64,000 nt of DNA from Lewinellaceae bacterium. GTDB taxonomy: Bacteria; Bacteroidota; Bacteroidia; Chitinophagales; Saprospiraceae. The notes beneath the pieces were generated by a model. It was not told the origin of the DNA. It worked only from the letters and a program-made list of their open reading frames with translations, and searched no databases. The translations under genes and the position numbers were made by a program. This document shows, piece after piece, positions 25,902-36,827 of this stretch. The stretch spans positions 186,001 to 250,000 of the forward strand of contig JADJSY010000083.1 in assembly GCA_016711435.1 (NCBI GenBank), read 5' to 3'. The stretch's first letter is position 1; each line of letters begins with the position of its first letter.

Positions 25902-28900
25902 TTATTTCTTAATCGCCACTACCCGTCCGCTTGCCAGCACCGCACCTGCTTCATTTTTCAGTGCTACAAACAGTATCCCCTCCGGCAAATCGCCGCGCTC
26001 CACCAGCATTTTATCACCCGAAAATGCCTGTCGCCGCAATACGCGCCCTGCGGCATCGGTGATTTCGAGGTTCAAACCCAGCGTAGTGAGGTGGTGGCTT
26101 GAAGCCACCACCTCACTTAGAGTGACCCAAAAACGCTCCGAAAACGGATTGGGCGAACACAGCAATCCCGGTATTTTTTTGTTTGCAACATCCGAAACAC
26201 CCGACACCTGCGGCAGCCCCACCGTGTGCCAGGTTTCATTGGTGATGACCGGCAGGTTAAAATCGAAATAAATGCCCGCGCGGTTGCGGATCACTGCCCC
26301 GTCGGGATTATCCGCTTTTTGCCGGATCGCATATTTTACAAAACCGTGCGAGTTGACTTCATTGATATTGGAATCGGGCAGCATGATGTTGTTGAAAGAA
26401 AAGACCAGTTCGTTCGAGTCCCGCACATTCACCAGAACGGCGTGGCTGGCGGCGCCGAGTTGCAGTGTTTCAATATTCAATAAAGGCGAAATCGTATCCC
26501 GAATCACCACCGTAAATGCCGTATCCGTACCCGTGTTCTGGAAACGGATGAGGTATTCCAGCAGCTCCGTTTTTTCAATGTGATGCCCCGCCCCGACGCC
26601 TTCCGGGAAACCGGTTTTGTCGTTGGGATCGAAGGAGCCGATGTTGCGCAGGCACAGTTGGTCGCGGCTGGGCTCGTACACCTGGTATTCGTAGGTGTAG
26701 GGCAGATAGCCGCTGTCGTCGCAGTGCAGCAGCACCGACTGCGCATAACCCGAACCGAAGGGGTAACCCACTTCCTGCGGTACCCTCAACAACAGCGTTG
26801 CATCGCCTGGAGTCGCTATTTTTTTGGTAAAAATGCCGCCCGCCGGGAGTTGGAAATTGCCTTCCGTTACCAGCAAAGAATCAAAATTAGTCCAGATGCC
26901 GCGCCAAATCTGCCATTTCCGAGGTAAAGGCATATCACCGACACCCGTGTTTTTTATTTCCAGTAAAATGGAATCACCCAGACATTCCATGCGGGTGCTC
27001 ATCACAGGGCCTTGCCAGCCCGAGCAAATCACATCGGGAAAAATTTTAGCTTCCGTGCAGTGCATCTGGCTCAGTGCCGCGTCGCAGGACACCAGAAGAT
27101 CGAGGTAAATCGTGGCTTTGGCATTGGCTTGTACGACACCGAGTTCAAAAACCAGCGTATCGCCCGACTGCGACGCAATGGGCGCAGGAGTGCCCATCAC
27201 TTACAGGTATGGATCGAGTGCCAGTTCGATACGCGCATTGGCGGCGGCTTGTGTGCCTGTATTCCGGTACGACACCGCCATTTTGGTCTGGAAACAACGG
27301 CGCAGCAGCGGCACCGCCACATCTACTTCGAGGCGCGGACAAAGCGCTGCGGGTTTTATGGCGATGTTTTTACCGCCAATATTGCCGGAACTCGGCATTG
27401 CGGGCACCGTCACGGGCAGGGTGCAAGGCTCCCAGAGTTCGTTGGGCGCAATAGCGCTGAGCTGGTATTCGCCGGCCTTTGACAGCAGGCGGTAATATCC
27501 CGTTTCATCGGACATGCCGTATTTGGTCTGGCCGTTGGCGCCGACCGTTTTGACCATAAAACGGCTCAATCGCGGCTCGGAAAAAGCCAGGGCGCAGTCG
27601 TCGACCAGGTCTGTGCCGACCGAACCGCCGATGGTCAGGAACTGGCCGCTCGGCTCGCCGGTGCGCCACACACCGTCGCCGCTGGCAAACCAGAACCGTT
27701 CGTCGGGCGCCATAAATACATAATAGTCGGCCCAGTAGCTTTGCGGCGTATTCATAAACTGCCAGGTTTGGCCATCGTCGACCGACATCAGCAGCAGGTC
27801 CCCAATTTGGTTGCCGACCACAAACAGATGCCCTGCTGAATTGACTAAGGTGGTACCGACATTGGTCATGTAGGTCTGGTTCGTGGTAGTCCAACTCGCG
27901 CCGTTGTTGACACTTCGGTGAATTTTTCCGCCGCCGAGCAACAGCAGGGCGCCGCTAGGCAGTGGGAAAATTTTGTGCTGATTACTAACGGGCGTGCTGA
28001 CAGGTGTCCATGTGAGGCCGCGATCGGTCGATTTTTGAAGCGTACTGCCGTAGTTATAGGCCCAAAATGTACCGTCGGCAGCCATAGCCGGCGGGTTGAT
28101 CTGTGTAGCACCCAGGTCTTGCCAGCTATTCCCTTCGTCTTCCGAGCGGAACATAACGTCATCGCCTGTGGCAAAAAGCACTCCGTCTACTTGCCGGATG
28201 GTGATGTATGAACTGCCGGCCGGAATACCGGCTGGGGTGATTTCCGTCCAGCTGATGCCGCGGTCGGTGCTGCGCATGATTTTATTATCAAAAACGCAAC
28301 AAATTGTGCCGTTGGGCAAAACGGTTGCCTGAACGGATGTTTCCATTTGGTCCAGGGTATTGTACCGGATTTCCCAATTGGTAGCGGCATTCGGGCTGTA
28401 AAAAACGCCGGTTTGCGTAATGGCAACCAATCCGTTGTCGGGGTAAAAATGCAAGGTCACGGGCCTCGTGTGGTGGTTGATTCCAAATGCCGAAAACTGC
28501 CAGGAATCGCCGTTGTCGTTGCTGCGGTATAAGCCGCTGAAATTGTATTCGGCAAAGATGGTACCATCGGGCATCACGTTAAACCTGGACATCAATCCAT
28601 TGGCAGCGGGATACCAAGTGTCGCCATTATCGTCGGAGTAATACGTCCGATGGGGCGGTCCGGCGTATAAAGAATCAATCATGACACGGCCGCTTAGGGT
28701 AACGGCAGCATCTGCGGCGCGCATGGTCGTCTGCGTCCAAGTAGCGCCGTCGTCGGTACTGCGCAGCATCAGTTGATCGGTGGTGACAAACACAGAGCCA
28801 TTGGGGGCAAATACCATGCGGTTGATCGTTCTGCCCGTTGTGAGCGGGTCGTTTTCCCAGATGCTCCAGTTCAGCCCGCCGTCGGTGCTGCGGTATATTT

Positions 28901-29486
28901 TATTGATCTGACCGGCCACCGGCGCGGTTTTCCAGGAAAATATATGCCCGTTGGCGGGGTTGTAAGCCAGCGCGTTGAGGCCGCCCGCTACCGGAAATAC
29001 CGTGGTGAGGGTCTTTCCGAGATTGGTACTGCGCACAATGCCCGTGCCTTTTGCGCCGAGCATGTTTGCACTATCGAGCATAAGTGTTGCCAGGAAATCG
29101 TTTTCGATCCATAGGGAACTATCGGCTTCTGCTTCCGCCCAGTTGCGGCCGTTATCGGCGGAATGTAGTACCTCATCCCGGTTGAAAAACCACAAGTGGC
29201 CGTCGACAGCAATGTGCAGGGCCGCTTCCGTGTGAATCGAAGTCGGCAGCGCATTCCAGCGCCAGTTTTGTCCGCCGTCGGCGCTTTCATGCACACCGAT
29301 GATGGAGCCGCGCTGCAGCCATTTTCCGCCTGTGCCTACGGCAAAAGAGCCGAATGAAAATCCGCCGGGCGGACCGGGCATACGTTGCCAGCTGAGCTGG
29401 GCGGAGAGGTGTTGCGTACAAAAGATGCAGATCAATAAGAATGGTATAAAGCGCAGGAGACTTTGAAGGGAAGGTTGATTTTTCAT
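25902..29486 (-). CDS. Giant T9SS cargo protein with BNR/sortilin-like propeller, interrupted by one in-frame stop
   Basis: Two open frames in the same reading frame, 29486-27204 and 27200-25902, are separated only by a TAA at 27201-27203. Joined they give about 1194 residues. The N-terminal part has a signal peptide and many BNR/Asp-box units (STDGGLNWSIWEND, STDDGATWTQT, SEDEGNSWQDLG). The C-terminal part has the PLLRRCF...YRNTGT segment that continues straight into the second frame, an SFDPNDKTGFPEGV module (I believe the DUF7619-type region), and a T9SS sorting domain (LLCSPNPFSERFWVTL). A paralogue at 33032-36640 is continuous across the same place, so the stop is a recent nonsense mutation or an error. 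An inverted repeat lies in the sorting domain. Confidence 0.88.
26085..26117. repeat. Perfect 16-bp-arm palindrome inside a coding region
   Basis: AGTGAGGTGGTGGCTT, one base, AAGCCACCACCTCACT. It is translated as SEVVASSHHLTTLG between the conserved FWVTL strand and the LNLEITDAAGR strand of the T9SS sorting domain. The word GAGGTGGT also occurs in the core of the array at 60584-60677. Confidence 0.9.
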
Positions 29487-29572
29487 ATTATTTTGATTGT
29501 CAGTTTTTTATGTAAAAATAATAGCATCGCCTCGCGCCAGCGACGATAACCTTTTTCGCGGGCTGTTTTATT

Positions 29573-29899
29573 TTACTCCAACTTAAACCGCACAGGCATC
29601 GTGTACTCCACCCGCACCGGTTTCCCGTTTTTCTTTCCCGGGGTCCACTTCGGCATGGCTAGCACGAGGCGTTTGGCTTCAGCACCGCAGCCGCAGCAGG
29701 CGCCCATTTTGCCGTCTTTTTTCACTGCCATTATGGTGTCGAAATTGGGCTGCACCTCATCGTAAATGGCCGGAATTATGATGTTCCATTCCTGGTCCCA
29801 ATAACCCCATTTACCCGTGTCGGGATCTGGAAAACGCGACTGAGCCGAAAGCCCGAATGCGGTCAGGCAAACGAGAGAAAGTAAGACAATTTTTTTCAT
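29573..29899 (-). CDS. Small secreted chimera: WG-like repeat joined to the C-terminal half of a TonB domain
   Basis: A 108-residue protein with a signal peptide (MKKIVLLSLVCLTAFGLSAQ). Residues about 24-65 read as a WG repeat (DTGKWGYWDQEWNIIIPAIYDE ... IMAVKKDGKMG; the first phrase is broken for length as GKWGYWDQEW and NIIIPAIYDE). Residues about 67-108 are the end of a TonB C-terminal domain (CGCGAEAKRLVLAMPKW, then GKPVRVEYTMPVRFKLE). The first half of the TonB domain is missing. TonB domains of this kind end secreted or periplasmic proteins in Bacteroidota. The join could be a deletion fusion of two genes. It ends 5 codons from no recognised repeat. Function unknown. Confidence 0.8.
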   Translation of the reverse strand: MKKIVLLSLVCLTAFGLSAQSRFPDPDTGKWGYWDQEWNIIIPAIYDEVQPNFDTIMAVKKDGKMGACCGCGAEAKRLVLAMPKWTPGKKNGKPVRVEYTMPVRFKLE

Positions 29900-29919
29900 A
29901 AGTAATTGATTTTTAAAGG

Positions 29920-32669
29920 TTATAGTTTCAGGATAAACTTTGTTTCGACGTACTGTTCATCCGAAACCCGAACGATCCATGCTATCGCCGGCGCCCTATC
30001 AAGATACGGAAAATCAGGCAGTTTCCGGGTAACTTTTCGCTCGTTTTTTTCTAAAAAAAACGTGTTTAACATACGTCCGTCCAGGCTTAAAATTTCCACT
30101 TTTACCTGGCCGATATAGTCGTTTTCCAGGACGATAGAAGGCGCTGCGCCTGCGGAAACCGGATTCGGGTAAAATGGATAAATCCGTGTTTTTGCCCAAA
30201 AAAGCAGTTGATATGACATCCGGGCATTCCGGCAGAAGATCCGCAATGGTCCTGAAAACCGAGTTTGTAATCACCGGCGCATTGAAGTCGAAATAAATCG
30301 CCGCCCGGTTGTTGATTGGTGTGCCGAGTGGAACATCGGGCTTCTGCGCTATTTCAAATTGCACAAAACCATGCGAGGCTGCCTCGTTGGAAAAACTATC
30401 CGGCAAATGAATGTTGTCAAAAACGAAGGCCAGCGTCGAGGAATCCAGGCGCTCGACCGCCATCGCGTGGCCGGCCGCAAGCACGCGCAGGGTATTGAGA
30501 TCGAGTTCGGCAGGCAGGGTGTCGAGGATGCGCACATTGATGGCCGAAGCCGTGCCGGTGTTCTGAAAACGAATGGAATAGGTTAGTTTTTGAGTCGGTA
30601 AAATGGCTTGTTCTGCACAAGCGCCCGCCGGAGCAGCCGAGATATCATTGGGATCGTAAGAGCCGATGATGGTATCTCTCAACAGTTGAACATTGTTGAA
30701 AAGCGAGGGTTCGCCGGACGTTTCGGACCATGCGCGCAGGTGAATGAGATTGCCGAGCACGGCGATGGCGGGAAGGTATGTTTGAATGGCGACCTGCAAA
30801 GGGCTGTCAAAATCCCACTGCGGGCGGAGCCAGATCAAGGTGTCGCCCACGATGGCATCGGGTTGCGGTTGCGCCGACAAATACTGGAGTGCCGGATCGA
30901 GCGCTATTTTTACCGTTCCGTCTACCGGATTGCAGCCCCGGTTGGCCGCACTGAAAAAGATGCTGTTTGAAAAACCGGGGCGGAATTCGGTTGCAAAAAT
31001 GGGCCGGGTTTCAAGATCGAAAAGCGTCGGGGTATTGTCGGGCACGCCGTCTATCCACAGCTGGCGGCGGCGCAGGCAACCCGCAGAATCGGTCATTTGC
31101 AGGGTATAGTAGCCACTTTGTGTAAACTGTGCTACCGAATCCACCTGCGCCGGTTGCGTCTGCCACTCAAACGTGTAGGGCGCAGTACCGCCGAATGCCA
31201 CCGCCCGCGCCGTGCCGTCGGCATCGCAACCTACCGGCGCTACATCTAAAAATTTCAGGCCGAGCGTAGGGCATTTTTCATTGAGTTTGACCCAGAACAA
31301 CCGCTGCGGGTAGGGGGCGACCGCTGCATAAATCTGCTCGGCCGAGCCGGGATCCAGATCGATAATGCCTTCAAAACTACCTGTTAGAAAGACATTATCC
31401 AAAGCGTCGACCGTCAACGACAGACCAGCCGACCATTTGGTGGCGGGGAAGCGCAATTCCGACAATAGTTCACTTGTTTCTCCATCTATTTTTCTGTAAA
31501 CGGCGTCGTACAGGTCGTGCGTTGCACTCGGTTCAGGCCGCCAGCAATGCAGGTTGCCCGCCTCGTCGACCCGGTATTGCAGGTGTTCCAGCGCCGAAGC
31601 GCCGAGGGTATTTTCACCGAGATCGTAGCCATTGTCCAAATTGCCGGTCGGACTATATCGATACACTTGTACGCCCCCCGTAACATGCGTGGAAATATAG
31701 CCGTTGCCTGCGGCGTCCGTTTCGATGCGAGGGGGCAGGTTACCACCGGTCTGGATGCGTTGCGCCCATTGAAAATCCAGATCATCGTCGCATTTCATCA
31801 GGTATCCATTGTGAATCTGCCCATTTTGCAGGAAAAGCCAAAACGATTCATCGTCCGCCGGATCAACATCGCAGTCGCCGAAAAACATTCCACCCACAAA
31901 CAGATTGTCTGCCGGATCGCCTGCAATCCCGTAGCAGTAATCCTTTTGAGCGCCACCAATGCGCCGACTGCGCGTCTCCATCACGTTGTAATTAAAGGGG
32001 TTGTACTGGTAAATAAAACCGTCGGTCTGCCCGGCGCTCACCCGCAACCTGGATGCGCTACCTGGGGAAGAGGCTGCCTTCGAAAAAGCCCACCACCGTC
32101 ACCCGCCCGTCGGGATGCACATAAAAATCGGTGCTTCGGCAGGTACTGCTGCCAAAAATCAACTCTGCAAAAACAAAATCGCCCGCCGGATCGAAGGTGA
32201 GCAACACATCGGAGGCGTCTGTGTTAATCGTATCCGTTTGGCCGGGATAGATAAACAACTTTCCACTGGTGGTATTTTGTACACTAAACAAGACATGTAC
32301 ATATCCGTCCGGACCAACCTCGATATTGTGGTTGCCGGGGTTGCCCGTAGCCGCCGGTCCAGTGAAAAGCATGCCTGCATCGGGCGCTCCTACGCTGCGC
32401 AGCCAGAGGGGTTGGCCTGTGGGGTCAAATTTGGCCACAAAACCGACGGCCTTGTTCGAAGGTCCGGGAATAGCCCAAACGGCAGGCCCCGGATCAATAT
32501 CGTGATTGCCCAGGTCTATGCCGGCCAGGTAAAGATTGCCCTCGGCATCTACGGTGGTCGACATGTGCGGCGAAAACCAGGCGAAACCTTTTGCCCAGAT
32601 GAGGTCCTGCGCGTAGCTTGTTTGGGTAAAAAAGAAGGCGAAAAGGGCAAAAAGTAGTTGTTTTGTCAT
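29920..32669 (-). CDS. Giant T9SS cargo protein (SBBP-like repeats, SFDPNDK-type module), broken by two frameshifts
   Basis: Three collinear frames: 32669-32058 (signal peptide and SBBP-like repeats, WLRSVGAPDAG), 32047-30014 (more repeats, a SprB-like GGTAPYTFEWQTQPAQ, SYDPNDISAAPAG and VFDNIHLPDSFSNEAASHGF) and 30246-29920 (sorting domain YPNPVSAGAAPSIVLEN ... VETKFILKL). The first break is at a C4 run on the coding strand (about 32070): with three C the frame reads SLFPGSASRLRVSAGQTDG. The second is at a T6 run (about 30212): with five T it reads AFWAKTRIYPFYPNPVS. Both are single-base homopolymer changes, so I annotate one gene of about 915 residues. Surface or secreted; function unknown. 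Confidence 0.85.
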
Positions 32670-32720
32670 TTGTGGTTATTTGTTATTCGTTATTCGTGTT
32701 GATAATCAGGGGTTTGCTGA
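32670..32720 (-). repeat. TTATNNG leader repeat, copy D
   Basis: GGTTATTT, GTTATTC, GTTATTC, GTGTTGATAATCAGG, then divergent. It abuts the start codon of the 29920-32669 gene. Confidence 0.75.
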
Positions 32721-32782
32721 AATTTAATCCGTGTCTCATCCGTTACTTGCTTGCGCAAGGCTCTGCAGGAACTTTGAGTTGT

Positions 32783-32879
32783 GGGCGACCACAAGGGTCG
32801 CCCCTACAACAAAACATAAAAACCTGGCAAATTGCAGATCAAAAGCCTGATTTGGTAGGGGCGGCCCTTGTGGCCGCCC
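32783..32879. repeat. GGGCGACC palindromic element, second copy
   Basis: Left arm at 32783-32807 (GGGCGACCACAAGG, GTCGCCCCTAC) and right arm at 32855-32879 (GTAGGGGCGG, CCCTTGTGGCCGCCC). Each arm is itself a hairpin. The same core closes the long inverted repeat at 5048-5257. The right arm has two compensatory-looking changes (GACC to GGCC). GTAGGGGCGACC-type repeats are, to my knowledge, widespread in unrelated environmental bacteria. Confidence 0.85.
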
Positions 32880-32944
32880 TAATTCCCGGGCATTTTTAAG
32901 GTTCCAGACACCAATGGGCAGAGCCTCGCGCGAGCAGGGTATTT

Positions 32945-32998
32945 TCAAAATCCGTTTTAATCCGTGTCACATCCCTTCCATCCGTGTTCCATTTCTCT
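32945..32998. repeat. ATCCGTT-type repeat, copy 1
   Basis: AAAATCCGTTTTAATCCG, TGTCACATCCCTTCC, ATCCGTGTTCC, CTCTACG. A near copy is at 59350-59402, inside a different element. A shorter piece is at 32727-32746. Confidence 0.7.
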
Positions 32999-33031
32999 AC
33001 GGCGCTCAACCAGACATCACCTAAACCCCAC

Positions 33032-36000
33032 TCAATACCAGCATATTCGTCCCGCTCCAACCCAAACCTTACCATCAAAAACTTCCAATGCATACACGCC
33101 GGGTAGCAGCTCGTTTCGCCGCAGTACCACACTGTCTCCCTGAAACTTTTGCTGCATCAGCATCCTGCCGTAAACGTCGGACACTCGGACAGCTCCGCTT
33201 TTGAAAAAATGGCCCGGCATGGAAACCCGTATCCAATCAACCGCAGGATTGGGGAAAACCGACAACAAAGACGATGCACTGGTTTCCAACACCGCATCCA
33301 CCATATTATAGGCCAAAAAGCCCGTATCCACCGTGTGAAATACGGTATTTGTAATAATCGGATCGTTGAAATCGAAATAAATACCAGCCCTGTTTTCCAG
33401 CAGAGTGCCCAGCGGCGTACTGTCTGCCGGCGTTATTTTGAACGCCACAAAACCGTGCGAAGCCACTTCATTCACATTCGAATCGGGCAGCATAATATTA
33501 TCGAAAACAAAAGTCAAAATACCCGGGCCGCTGATGTCCCATTCATAGGCATGGGAGGACGCGCCCGATCGGAACGTCGCCACATCCAGCCAGTCCGGCA
33601 AAGTGTCGCGGATAACCACGGTGAATGCCGTGTCATTTCCCGTATTTTGAAAACGGATTTTGTAATCCAGTTCCGTGCGCGGCCAGATGTAATGCTCGGC
33701 TTTCACACCTTCCGGCGTGGCGGATTTATCGTTGGGGTCGAACGAACCTTTGATGACCGCGCAGGTTTGTGTGTAAAACGGCGATGGGTTGTCAAAAGGA
33801 TACTGCGCAACAAAAGAACTGAAAGGCTGCCCGTTGCAGGCCTCCACGGCGGCGCTGACCAATCCGGGATACGGGTGGCCGGGTTCCTGGGGCAGTTGGA
33901 TACGCTGGTAGCTGCTGCTCACCGGGAAAGCGATGGTTACGGAGTCGCCCGCAGGAATTTGTACCGGGGCGATGCGCATAATGACCTCATCTTCGATGAT
34001 GACGTAATCCAGCGCCTGGATCATATCGCCGAAGCCCTTGTTTTGGAGCAAAAAATAGACGGTATCGCTGGTGCATTCCGCCGAAGCATGCAGGTCGGCG
34101 CCCGACCAGCCCGGACTGCCCTGGCAAAGGGTGTCGGGTGAAATATGGGCTTGAACACAGACGGAGGCGCTCAGTTGCGCATCGCAAGCCGGTAGCACAT
34201 CCAGGGTAAAACTGCCACAAATACCCTCCGCTACGTCGCCGAGCGCAACCCGGATTTTTCCCGGAGACAACACATCGTACGGCAGGCTGAGTGCCTGTAC
34301 TTCCAGTTCCGGGGGAATATCCAGATCGACGATCGCCTGGCTGGCCGCCGCCGTCCCGAAATTGCAATACCGCAGCTGGTACCGGGCTGAAAAACAACGC
34401 CTTAAAAAAGGAACGTCGAGTTCTATGTTCATCAGCGGGCAATCGGAGAGGCTTTCCCCTGCAAAATCGATTGTGTCGGCAGTTGCCTGGCCCAGGTTAA
34501 GCGTTTGTGCACCGTCACAATCGCCCCAGACCGAAGCAGGCGGTAATAATTGCACTGTGTACGCGCCACTGTCCAGGTTCAGTTCATACTGCCCGTCAGG
34601 GTTGGTAATCGAATACGATTTTTCGCCCGATGCGTTGATGGCGCGTGCAATCCACCGGGGCAGCGGCGGCTCGGGCGCAGTGGGCAGGCAGTCGCCGTTC
34701 GTATCGCGGCGCAATTGGCCGCGAAGCCAGCTGGGCGACCATTTGAACGAGAAAAAATCATACGTACTGTGAAACCACATCTGCCCGTCCGGCCCGGCTG
34801 CAATGGCGGTTATAGCGTAGGAACTGATATTGCTGTTGTAATGAAAAAAACTGCGCCAGTTGCTGCCGTTAAAAACCTGTAGTGCGCGTTGGCTGGTTCC
34901 ATTGTCCGCAAAACTGAGCCAGAGATCGCCCCCGGCGTCTATCTTCATCCTGTGGAGGCCGTAATTGCTGTACAGACCGGAATTTTCCTTTGAAAAAACA
35001 GTCCATTGCACACCATCGTAACGCAACAGACCGACGTTTTGAATAAAGGTCCAGACCTGGCCTTTGCGGTCTGTTTCAAGATGAAAAATCGGGCTGCTTA
35101 TTTCAGTAAATGGATACCCCGTTGTTATGGAATCAAAAACCGTGATTGTGCCGTTTTTATACCGGTAAATACGGTCGAATGCCGGCAGCCAGACGGCGGT
35201 ATCAGGCGTGATCGCCAGCCCGGACGTTGTTGTTGGGAGGGGAATATGCTGCCAGTTGCCGCCGGAAGCGCGCACGGCGAGGGAGCCTTCAAGGGTCTGT
35301 CCGTTGCTGGTAATCACTACAGCCCACACGCTGTTATCCGGCGCGACCTCCACGTTCACTACGGCAGATGCCGGGTAGTTTATCGGTAATGCGACATCCC
35401 AGTCCTGCCCGTCAAAGGCCCAAAGGCCAGTTTCCGTGGCGGCATATACCGTGCTGTCGTAAGGCGAAACGGTCATATCGTGTACGGTCCCGTTAGCGCC
35501 GAGCGCCTGGTGTCGATATTGATCCGTCGCAGGGTCGTAACTGCCTATAAAACGAGGGCCGCCAAAGTAGATTTTTCCATCCATACCGACCGCCCCGGCA
35601 TAACCCATTTCCGAAAAACTGTTTTCATACGCCTGCCAGCCCGTATCGTCGGCATATCGGTACAAAGGGTCGGCATTGATGCGGCTGCTGATCCACATGG
35701 AGCCATCGGGATCGGGCGTCATGCGTGATTCCGAGTAGGCAAACAGGGGGAAAGGACTGTTGGTATGGCCGCCCAGTTCGGTCCAGGTATCGCCGTCGCG
35801 GCGGATAAAATTGAAGTCGAAGCCGGCGATACCGAGCCAGATACGGCCCTGGGCGTCTATGGCAATGGACTCGGCATAAAATATGGGCGGATTGCCGGAC
35901 TGGGCATATTCGGGGATGGCCACGACCAGTTCCGGCTGGTCGAGATCGCCCTGCGGAAATTTCCATATTTCCGGAATATTGAAATTTTGCTGGTAAAAAA

Positions 36001-36640
36001 TGGCAAACAGATCGCCGTTGGTGTCCCAGGTAAAATCAAAACAAAACCGTTTGTTGGGTAGGCTGACTTCCGAAGTGGTCCAGTTGACGCCGTTGTAACG
36101 CGCCACCAGGCCCCCACCGTTGATCCACAAATCGCCATCGGGGCCCCGTTTCAAACGATTGGCTACGAAGGGCAAGGGGATTTGTTCCCAGGCAGTACCG
36201 TTTTGTCGGTAAATGAACATACCGCCGCCACCCAGCACAATCCTGTTTTGGTCATCCACCACCATATCGAAAAACGAAAGTGGACCGATCACCGGCGTAA
36301 ACGGATCAGTGATGGTTTCCCAGTCCGTGCCGTCGAAACGCCGGATGCCCCAGAAATCGGAATAGGTCAGCAGGCGTCCTTGGTTGTCCTTGGTGATCAC
36401 ACTCGGGCTACCTTGGAGGGAAGGAAACGCCTCCCGGGTCCAGCGTTGCAGCAAGCTGCCATCGCGCAGCATTTTGACCACGCCGTTGCCCGTACCCAGC
36501 CAGACGCTGTCCGCATCCAGCAAATAGCCTTTCGTATGAACCTGCTGTTGCGCAAAACGAAATTGGGCCTGCGCTGACAGCGCTGTCAGCATGGCTACAA
36601 AGAATAATACGACCCGCAATATGGAATTGCCTCTAAACAC
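33032..36640 (-). CDS. Giant T9SS cargo protein with Reg_prop-like propeller and SFDPNDK-type module
   Basis: About 1200 residues, intact. Signal peptide FFVAMLTALSAQAQ. The N-terminal 650 residues are propeller units of the type DGKIYFGGPRFIGSYDPATD and GPDGDLWINGGGL. Then PLPRWIARAINASGEKSY (carboxypeptidase-like linker), CPLMNIELDVPFLRRCF, SFDPNDKSATPEGV, FVFDNIMLPDSNVNEVASHG, NRAGIYFDFNDPIITN, and a sorting domain (SVFPNPAVDWIRVSMPG ... ALEVFDGKVWVG). I chose a GTG at 36640 because the frame upstream has only a TTG start (36697) and the signal peptide begins shortly after. The middle and C-terminal modules are paralogous to the two genes downstream of it. Surface or secreted; ligand unknown. 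Confidence 0.9.
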   Translation of the reverse strand: MFRGNSILRVVLFFVAMLTALSAQAQFRFAQQQVHTKGYLLDADSVWLGTGNGVVKMLRDGSLLQRWTREAFPSLQGSPSVITKDNQGRLLTYSDFWGIRRFDGTDWETITDPFTPVIGPLSFFDMVVDDQNRIVLGGGGMFIYRQNGTAWEQIPLPFVANRLKRGPDGDLWINGGGLVARYNGVNWTTSEVSLPNKRFCFDFTWDTNGDLFAIFYQQNFNIPEIWKFPQGDLDQPELVVAIPEYAQSGNPPIFYAESIAIDAQGRIWLGIAGFDFNFIRRDGDTWTELGGHTNSPFPLFAYSESRMTPDPDGSMWISSRINADPLYRYADDTGWQAYENSFSEMGYAGAVGMDGKIYFGGPRFIGSYDPATDQYRHQALGANGTVHDMTVSPYDSTVYAATETGLWAFDGQDWDVALPINYPASAVVNVEVAPDNSVWAVVITSNGQTLEGSLAVRASGGNWQHIPLPTTTSGLAITPDTAVWLPAFDRIYRYKNGTITVFDSITTGYPFTEISSPIFHLETDRKGQVWTFIQNVGLLRYDGVQWTVFSKENSGLYSNYGLHRMKIDAGGDLWLSFADNGTSQRALQVFNGSNWRSFFHYNSNISSYAITAIAAGPDGQMWFHSTYDFFSFKWSPSWLRGQLRRDTNGDCLPTAPEPPLPRWIARAINASGEKSYSITNPDGQYELNLDSGAYTVQLLPPASVWGDCDGAQTLNLGQATADTIDFAGESLSDCPLMNIELDVPFLRRCFSARYQLRYCNFGTAAASQAIVDLDIPPELEVQALSLPYDVLSPGKIRVALGDVAEGICGSFTLDVLPACDAQLSASVCVQAHISPDTLCQGSPGWSGADLHASAECTSDTVYFLLQNKGFGDMIQALDYVIIEDEVIMRIAPVQIPAGDSVTIAFPVSSSYQRIQLPQEPGHPYPGLVSAAVEACNGQPFSSFVAQYPFDNPSPFYTQTCAVIKGSFDPNDKSATPEGVKAEHYIWPRTELDYKIRFQNTGNDTAFTVVIRDTLPDWLDVATFRSGASSHAYEWDISGPGILTFVFDNIMLPDSNVNEVASHGFVAFKITPADSTPLGTLLENRAGIYFDFNDPIITNTVFHTVDTGFLAYNMVDAVLETSASSLLSVFPNPAVDWIRVSMPGHFFKSGAVRVSDVYGRMLMQQKFQGDSVVLRRNELLPGVYALEVFDGKVWVGAGRICWY

Positions 36641-36827
36641 TTTTACATGGATTGTAGGTCCAAGGTAAGGTGTACCCGTGAGCAGATGCGAAAACAAATA
36701 TTTAGATTTGCAAATAATTTAATTATTCAATGATATTTTAAAATATTGATTATCAATATTTTAAAAACAAAAAAAATGTATTATTGCAAATAAAAAATTG
36801 CAGATTTTACAATAAAAAACCGAGGCA

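Noticed and set aside
36698..36827. AT-rich divergent gap with AAAATATTGAT / ATCAATATTTT palindrome as a possible origin or operator
   Set aside because: AT-richness alone explains it; no DnaA boxes and no repeated operator sites were found.
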